DNA of 9,931 nt from an uncultured Alphaproteobacteria bacterium (lineage in GTDB: Bacteria; Pseudomonadota; Alphaproteobacteria; GCA-2731375). Shown in pieces: positions 5,490 through 9,931 of the stretch; position 1 is the stretch's first letter; the number at the start of each line of letters is the position of its first letter. The position numbers and the translations under genes were made by a program. Below the pieces are notes generated by a model. The model was not told the origin of the DNA, searched no databases, and saw nothing but the letters and a program-made list of their open reading frames with translations. The stretch spans positions 1 to 9,931 of the forward strand of contig CAJWZI010000031.1 of NCBI GenBank assembly GCA_913049615.1, read 5' to 3'.

Positions 5490-7877
5490 TTATTGGCTGT
5501 TAATTCTACCCAGAGCTGTCAGGATCCGCTCCGGCGTGGCCGGATGCACGTTCAGACGGACATTTAGCGGCATCAACGCATCGTTGATGGCGTTGAGAAC
5601 AGCAGCAGGGGCGCCCGCGGTTCCGGCTTCGCCCGCGCCCTTGGCACCAAGTTCGGAATCCTGAGTCGGCGTTACCACATGGTCGACTTCGATGTCGGGC
5701 ATCTCCGCCGCCATTGGGGTCAGATAGTCCATCATGGAACCATTCAGAAGTTGTCCCTGGTCGTCATACAAACAATGTTCGAACAGCGCGCCGCCAATGC
5801 CTTGTACGACGCCGCCGCGGATCTGTTCGTCCACCAGTTGCGGATTGATCACGGTGCCGCAATCCTCGACGGCCCAGTGTTTGAGTAGCCTCACGAAGCC
5901 GGTCTCGACATCAACTTCCAACCAAGAGGCTTGAACGCCGTTGGTAAAAGCAAATGGGTATAGCTTCGGGACGTAGTGCCGTGTGGCGACGAGTTCGCTT
6001 TGAAAGTCCTTGGGCAGAGTGTCCGCCCGGTAGTAGGCAATTCGACCAACCTCATCTAGCCCAATGCGGTCGTTGCCATCGGCCCCATCAACGACCCGGC
6101 CTTCGCGAATGTCCAACGTTACTGGTTCGGCTTGCAGGATGGTACCTGCTACCTTGAGAATGTTTTCTCGCAGCGCCTTGCCTGCCTGCACCGCTGCCTC
6201 ACCGCCGATCCCAGCAGCCCGGGACGCCCAGGTGCCGCCGCCATAGGGGACTACGTCGGTGTCGCCGGTAATAACCCGCACCTTGTCGATTGGCACACCC
6301 ACGGAAGTGGCCGTAACTTGGGCCATGACTGCCTCGGCCCCTTGGCCCTGTTCCGTGACACTCGTGGTGCAAATGACATTGCCCTTAGCATCGAGCCGCA
6401 ACGTGCAACCGTCTTGGGCGGAAATTCGGGCGCCGCCGACGCCGTAGAACATAGCGCTCGGATTTGTCAGTTCAATGAACGTGGCGATGCCAATCCCGCG
6501 ATAAATACCTTTCCCTCGGAGACGTGTTTGCTCTGTCCGCAAGCCTTCGTAGTCAATCAATTCCACCAGACGGCCCAGCGCGCGATGATGAGACAGGCCT
6601 TCGAAACTAAGTCCGGTAGCGGCCGTGTAGGGGTAAGCATCGTCGGGTATAAGATTGCGCCTGCGCACCTCGATCGGATCCATGTCTATGGCAGCAGCAG
6701 CGGCATCGACGAGGCCTTCTGTCACAGCTGTTGCGATGGGATGACCTACGGCCCGGTACTGGCACATGGGCACCTTGTTCTGAAAAACCACGGCGGTGCT
6801 GGCGCGGTAATTACCGCAGGTGTACTGGGCGCCCGTCAAGTTGACAATCTGGTTTGCCTCGATGCCGCTTGTTCGGGGATATACCGAATAGGGACCGATA
6901 CCGGTAAGGTCGTCGATCTCAATACCCAAAATCTGACCGCTTTCGGAGATTGCCATGCGCCCCTTGATGCGATGGTCCCTGGCATGGATATCTGTGAGAA
7001 AGGATTCCAAACGGTCGGCAATGAACTTTACTGGTCGGCGCAGCATGACGCTCAAGGCGGCCGTGGCCATTTCATCAGCGTAGGTATGGACCTTGATACC
7101 GAACGAACCACCTACGTCGCCGCAGATAATGCGTACGTCGTGTTCTTCCAGTCCCAGATGCGTGGCGAAGATGTTCTGCATCATGTGCGGTGCCTGGCAG
7201 GAATGGTGCACCGTTAATCGGCCCTCGGCGGGCTCGTAGCTGGACAGGATGGCGCGCGGCTCCAACGTAACGCCGGTGTGACGGCCAAAGGAGAATTCCT
7301 GGTCAACAACTGTGCCGGCAGCAAAGGCCGCATCCACATCGCCTGCCTCAAAGGTTCGTTCCCAGGCAAGATTGTCACCAAGGTCCGAGTGAATGACAGG
7401 GGTCTTTCCGTCCAGAGCCGTTTCCATATTGGCCGCGACGGGCAGTTCAGTCCATTTCACCTGGACGGTGTCCACACCGTCTTCGGCCTCGGCACGGGTT
7501 TCAGCTACCACGGCAGCAACCGCTTCCCCTTGCCAAGAAGCCTTGCGAATTGCAATAGCGTGCTGGGGTTGGGATTTCAAACCCGCCAAATGACTAAGCA
7601 CGCCGATCCAGGGCGTGCAATACTCCGCCAGTTCTGTACCGGTCACCACAGCTACTACGCCCGGTTTGTTCAGAGCCGCATCAGTGTCTATGCCATCAAT
7701 TTGCGCGTGGGCGTAAGGCGACCTGACAAATGCTACATGCACCATGCGCGGTAGGCGGACATCATCCACGTAACTACCACGTCCTTGCAGTAGGCGCCGA
7801 ATATTGGGCCGGGGCACGCTACGGCCAATATAACTGTTCGGCCGGTCAAGAATGGCATGTAGAGAGTTTTCACTCAT
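5490..7877 (-). CDS. Molybdenum hydroxylase large subunit (xanthine dehydrogenase/CoxL family)
   Basis: A 795-residue molybdopterin-binding catalytic subunit of the xanthine oxidase family, which inserts a water-derived oxygen into heteroaromatic rings or aldehydes. The N-terminal domain (about 20-150) starts with the usual VPRPN...GRGSYVDD. Cofactor motifs follow: GDVGGSFGIK (253-262); the active-site loop CQYRAVGHP (372-380), equivalent to AYRGAGRP in form II relatives; EQGQGAE (509-515); GDTDVVPYGGGTWASR (538-553); and GAKGAGEAG near the C-terminus, where Glu750 is the expected catalytic base. The loop lacks the C-S-F-R signature of true CO dehydrogenase, so CO oxidation is unlikely. The length is normal. 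The start is set by GGAG 7 nt upstream and by the 4-nt ATGA overlap with the [2Fe-2S] gene. It is the last gene of the operon. The substrate is unknown; a nitrogen heterocycle or aromatic aldehyde fits the neighbours. Confidence 0.95.
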   Translation of the reverse strand: MSENSLHAILDRPNSYIGRSVPRPNIRRLLQGRGSYVDDVRLPRMVHVAFVRSPYAHAQIDGIDTDAALNKPGVVAVVTGTELAEYCTPWIGVLSHLAGLKSQPQHAIAIRKASWQGEAVAAVVAETRAEAEDGVDTVQVKWTELPVAANMETALDGKTPVIHSDLGDNLAWERTFEAGDVDAAFAAGTVVDQEFSFGRHTGVTLEPRAILSSYEPAEGRLTVHHSCQAPHMMQNIFATHLGLEEHDVRIICGDVGGSFGIKVHTYADEMATAALSVMLRRPVKFIADRLESFLTDIHARDHRIKGRMAISESGQILGIEIDDLTGIGPYSVYPRTSGIEANQIVNLTGAQYTCGNYRASTAVVFQNKVPMCQYRAVGHPIATAVTEGLVDAAAAAIDMDPIEVRRRNLIPDDAYPYTAATGLSFEGLSHHRALGRLVELIDYEGLRTEQTRLRGKGIYRGIGIATFIELTNPSAMFYGVGGARISAQDGCTLRLDAKGNVICTTSVTEQGQGAEAVMAQVTATSVGVPIDKVRVITGDTDVVPYGGGTWASRAAGIGGEAAVQAGKALRENILKVAGTILQAEPVTLDIREGRVVDGADGNDRIGLDEVGRIAYYRADTLPKDFQSELVATRHYVPKLYPFAFTNGVQASWLEVDVETGFVRLLKHWAVEDCGTVINPQLVDEQIRGGVVQGIGGALFEHCLYDDQGQLLNGSMMDYLTPMAAEMPDIEVDHVVTPTQDSELGAKGAGEAGTAGAPAAVLNAINDALMPLNVRLNVHPATPERILTALGRINSQ

Positions 7878-8359
7878 GAGGAAACTCCGTTACGAGTAGC
7901 CGCCACGCTCTCAACTGCATCTACGATAGCTTGATAGCCGGTACAACGACAGTAGTTACCAGAAAGGTAAATACGGATTTCGTCTCGGCTCGGGTTTGGG
8001 TTTTCAGCCAACAAAGCCTGAGCAGTTAGGAGCATGCCTGGCGTGCAATAACCACATTGTAGGGCATTGCGCGCATGAAAAGCGGACTGTAAATCAGCAA
8101 GTTCGCCATTGTCTGATAGTCCTTCGATGGTTTCTACCTTGGCGCCATTGGCTTGGACAGCCAAGACCAGACAACCACGAACGATATCGTCATTAAAACG
8201 TAAGGTGCAAGCACCACAGGAGCCATGTTCACAGCCGATATGGCTGCCGGTCAGCTCTAAGTGATATCGTAGGAAGTCAACCAATGTTTGCCGTACTGGC
8301 ACCTGGGCGTTGATGTCCTCGCCATTGACTGAAATCTGAATATCAAACATCGGTTCCAT
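7874..8359 (-). CDS. Molybdenum hydroxylase [2Fe-2S] small subunit (CoxS family)
   Basis: A 161-residue iron-sulfur subunit that passes electrons from the molybdenum centre to FAD. The N-terminal plant-type ferredoxin domain carries Cys43, Cys48, Cys51 (CEHGSCGAC) and Cys63. The C-terminal helical domain carries Cys102 and Cys105 (CGYC) with Cys137 and Cys139 (CRC), so both clusters look complete. The frame is open back to 8497, inside the FAD-subunit gene, but the start at 8359 is preferred: the family begins with the MFDIQISVNGE-type strand, and GAGGA lies 7 nt upstream, overlapping the stop of the preceding gene (10-nt gap). Its stop overlaps the large-subunit ATG by 4 nt. No twin-arginine signal is present, so the complex should be cytosolic. 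Confidence 0.95.
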   Translation of the reverse strand: MEPMFDIQISVNGEDINAQVPVRQTLVDFLRYHLELTGSHIGCEHGSCGACTLRFNDDIVRGCLVLAVQANGAKVETIEGLSDNGELADLQSAFHARNALQCGYCTPGMLLTAQALLAENPNPSRDEIRIYLSGNYCRCTGYQAIVDAVESVAATRNGVSS

Positions 8360-8369
8360 ATTGTATTCC

Positions 8370-9221
8370 TCACGCTGCCATGCGCTGGAGAACTCGTTTC
8401 GCCAGGACCCTGCAATGGTGTAATTTAGTTTGCTCGCTGCAGCCTGGTTGGCTAACTGGAGTGATATCGTTAGCAATAAGCGTCGAAGCTTCTGCAATAT
8501 TTTCTTCAGATAGTTTCTTGCCTTCTAAACTTCGCGCTGCGGCAAATGCTAGTGTTGGTTTAGCGCCGGCGGCAAAGAATGTAAGGCGCAAATCGTAGGC
8601 GCGGCCGTTATCAACACGTCCATGAGCTGCTAATCCCGCAAGGGCGTAGTCACCATGGCGTCGGGCAAGTTCATCGAACTCGGTGCGGTATCCAGGAGCG
8701 AGGACAGGTATTTGTACAGCCCGTAGAATTTCGCCCTGTTTTAATTCGGTTTCAAATGAACCGACAAAAAATTCTGCGGCATCTACCTTCCGCGTACCCT
8801 TCAGGCTATCAATTTCTAATTGACCACCCAGCGCGATCAAGCACGCTGGCAGTTCCGCTGCCGGATCTGCTAGTGCTAGGCTACCGCCTATGGTTCCTCG
8901 ATTTCGAATTGCCGGATGACCGATGTGATGGACAGCTTGAGAAATTAGCGGCGCCGCCTCGGACACGGTTTGTGATTTAAGTATATCGCAATGACGTACC
9001 AGGGCGCCAACTCGTAGCCAGCCATCGTCTACCGCAAATTCCTTGAGCGACGCTAGCCCGTTGATATCTACCACATGGCTGGGAGCAACTAGACGCATAT
9101 TGAGCATGGCCACCAAACTTTGGCCACCGGCAATAACAACCGCATCCGGATACTCGTCGAGTATCGCCAACGCATCTTCGAGATTTGATGGTTTATTATA
9201 GTCGAAAAGACACGGTTTCAA
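8370..9221 (-). CDS. Molybdenum hydroxylase FAD-binding medium subunit (CoxM family), TTG start
   Basis: A 283-residue FAD subunit, first gene of the three-gene operon, handing electrons from the [2Fe-2S] clusters to the acceptor. The N-terminus KPCLFDYNKPSNLEDALAIL is the classic FDY.RP start. FAD motifs are AGGQSLVAMLNMRL (31-44) and NRGTIGGSLALADPAAE (107-123). The C-terminal CO-dehydrogenase flavoprotein domain runs from about 175. The start codon is TTG at 9221-9219, not ATG: it matches the family start exactly and has GGGAGG (9227-9232 on the plus strand) 5 nt upstream. The gene order medium-small-large is the same as in coxMSL operons. The TTG start may hold its translation down relative to the subunits downstream. 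Confidence 0.94.
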   Translation of the reverse strand: MKPCLFDYNKPSNLEDALAILDEYPDAVVIAGGQSLVAMLNMRLVAPSHVVDINGLASLKEFAVDDGWLRVGALVRHCDILKSQTVSEAAPLISQAVHHIGHPAIRNRGTIGGSLALADPAAELPACLIALGGQLEIDSLKGTRKVDAAEFFVGSFETELKQGEILRAVQIPVLAPGYRTEFDELARRHGDYALAGLAAHGRVDNGRAYDLRLTFFAAGAKPTLAFAAARSLEGKKLSEENIAEASTLIANDITPVSQPGCSEQTKLHHCRVLAKRVLQRMAA

Positions 9222-9226
9222 TAAAT

Positions 9227-9232
9227 CCTCCC
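9227..9232 (-). promoter_or_regulatory. Ribosome binding site supporting the TTG start
   Basis: GGGAGG on the minus strand, 5 nt before TTG. It is the strongest site near the N-terminus of the FAD subunit and decides in favour of the non-ATG start. Confidence 0.65.
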
Positions 9233-9437
9233 AATGAGTTGTACCTTATAAAGGAAACCCGCTAATAACGTTGGGCTCAATTATTTTAGGCAGGAAGTTG
9301 GTCGACTATGCGATAACTCTAATGTAATTTTCCCCAGGCGGTATGGTTATAGAACTTCTTCTACGGTTGATTATGAATCACCAGGGAATTTTCACTCGTC
9401 GCACGTTATTGCTCTATAGCACCTTTCCATGCTGTAA

Positions 9438-9466
9438 TTGTAGTCATGCAAAAAGTTTGTGATAAT
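9438..9466 (+). promoter_or_regulatory. Candidate promoter of the substrate-binding protein gene
   Basis: TTGTAG (three matches to the -35 consensus), 17-nt spacer, GATAAT (five of six matches to the -10 consensus). Predicted initiation near 9473 would leave a leader of about 52 nt before the ATG at 9525. The spacing is ideal but the -35 is poor. Confidence 0.35.
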
Positions 9467-9524
9467 ACTGATCGAATGCTTTTGGCAGGTCAATATCCTA
9501 GCCGAGCAAATAGGGGATTTTAAT

Positions 9525-9931
9525 ATGTTAGGAAAATTTGGGAAGTTGCGCCGTAACATAGCACTTGTTAGCGTGCTGGGTTTTACTCTGATATTAGCTC
9601 AAGGCCTGATGACAACTGCAACGAGGGCTGCTGAGCCAATCAAAATTGGCTTCAGTATGGCATTGACCGGAGCTCTCGCTGGGGGCGGAAAACAATCCTT
9701 GGTTTCAATGGAAATGTGGGCTGAAGATGTAAACAAAAAGGGAGGCCTGCTAGGTCGCCCAGTGGAACTTGTTTATTATGATGACCAAACAAATCCAAAA
9801 AACGTTCCTGGAATTTATGCAAAATTGCTGGATATAGATAAAGTAGATTTTGTCGTATCCGGTTATGGCACCAACCTAATCGCACCAGCCATGCCAGTCG
9901 TAATCCAAAGGGACTTGGTTTTCATGGGTCT
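9525..9931 (+). CDS. ABC-transporter substrate-binding protein, type I periplasmic fold (partial)
   Basis: The first 135 codons of a secreted solute-binding protein of the branched-chain amino acid/amide (LivK/HAAT, Peripla_BP_6) class; the rest lies beyond the right edge. Residues 1-36 form a clear signal peptide: basic start (KFGKLRR), hydrophobic core (about 11-28), and a cleavage site expected near RAA before EPIKIG. The mature start IKIGFSMALTGALAGGGKQS, then WAEDVNKKGGLLGRPVELVYYDD (about 71-93), is the standard first lobe. There is no lipobox cysteine, so it should be a free periplasmic protein, which points to a Gram-negative host. AGGGGA (9512-9517) lies 7 nt before the ATG. It diverges from the hydroxylase operon. 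In catabolic clusters such proteins often bind the aromatic or amide substrate itself; that role here is inference. Confidence 0.92.
   Translation, partial: MLGKFGKLRRNIALVSVLGFTLILAQGLMTTATRAAEPIKIGFSMALTGALAGGGKQSLVSMEMWAEDVNKKGGLLGRPVELVYYDDQTNPKNVPGIYAKLLDIDKVDFVVSGYGTNLIAPAMPVVIQRDLVFMG

Larger units (their letters stand above)
9222..9524. promoter_or_regulatory. Divergent intergenic region between the hydroxylase operon and the transporter gene
   Basis: This 303-nt AT-rich region separates two genes read outward. No protein-like ORF is visible. Facing right, TTGTAG (9438-9443) and GATAAT (9461-9466) with a 17-nt spacer form a plausible promoter for the binding-protein gene. Facing left, TATAAG (9245-9250 on the plus strand) is a possible -10 for the hydroxylase operon, without a good -35. 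Roughly midway is a perfect inverted repeat TGATT-ATG-AATCA (9368-9380), the best operator candidate. No terminator or riboswitch-like fold was recognised by eye. Confidence 0.45.

Noticed and set aside
6132..7217. 361-codon plus-strand ORF
   Set aside because: It lies entirely antisense to the molybdenum subunit gene, whose protein has full family motifs over this stretch. The antisense peptide shows no recognisable domain and no good ribosome binding site.
7278..7754. 158-codon plus-strand ORF
   Set aside because: Antisense shadow of the N-terminal part of the molybdenum subunit gene; no family resemblance.
8360..8497. 46-residue N-terminal extension of the [2Fe-2S] subunit
   Set aside because: It overlaps the FAD-subunit coding end, lacks family similarity, and the internal ATG at 8359 has a good Shine-Dalgarno site and the expected family start.
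5490..9221. Annotation as aerobic CO dehydrogenase
   Set aside because: Gene order and subunits match coxMSL, but the active-site loop lacks the form I signature and no CO dehydrogenase accessory genes are present in the window.
9367..9381. FNR/CRP-type binding site
   Set aside because: The half-sites TGAT and ATCA are 5 nt apart, whereas the FNR box TTGAT-N4-ATCAA has 4, and the outer bases do not match.

Overview
The window reads as part of a catabolic gene cluster from a Gram-negative bacterium, most likely a proteobacterium and possibly an alphaproteobacterium. The signs are Shine-Dalgarno-led genes, a secreted type I solute-binding protein, a CoxMSL-type molybdenum hydroxylase and an AtuA/DUF4387 pair. 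By eye the base composition is moderate, with an AT-richer right end. No phage, transposon, CRISPR array, tRNA or rRNA was seen. Nine protein genes are clear, one of them cut by the right edge. One further small ORF is doubtful.

Left block, plus strand, 82-5485: an NtaA/SnaA/DszA-type flavin-dependent monooxygenase; an AtuA-family (DUF1446) protein and its small DUF4387 partner, 2 nt apart; an intradiol ring-cleavage dioxygenase of the hydroxyquinol type with all four Fe(III) ligands; a doubtful 63-codon ORF; and a second, shorter luciferase-like monooxygenase of a different subfamily.

Middle block, minus strand, 9221 down to 5490: a compact three-gene operon in the order FAD subunit, [2Fe-2S] subunit, molybdopterin subunit, with a 10-nt gap and a 4-nt ATGA overlap. 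It encodes a xanthine dehydrogenase/CoxMSL-family hydroxylase whose active-site loop is not that of CO dehydrogenase. The last gene ends 4 nt from the stop of the left block, so the two transcription units converge with no terminator between them.

Right block, 9222-9931: a 303-nt divergent intergenic region holding candidate promoters and a 13-nt inverted repeat, then the start of a secreted ABC-transporter substrate-binding protein.

Working model (inference): a substrate captured by the transporter is hydroxylated by the molybdenum enzyme, oxygenated further by one or both flavin monooxygenases, opened by the intradiol dioxygenase, and processed by the AtuA/DUF4387 pair. An N-heteroaromatic or other polar aromatic substrate would fit, but the substrate and the order of steps cannot be read from the sequence. 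Flavin reductase, maleylacetate reductase, CoA ligase, transporter permease/ATPase and regulator genes are not in the window and may lie outside it.
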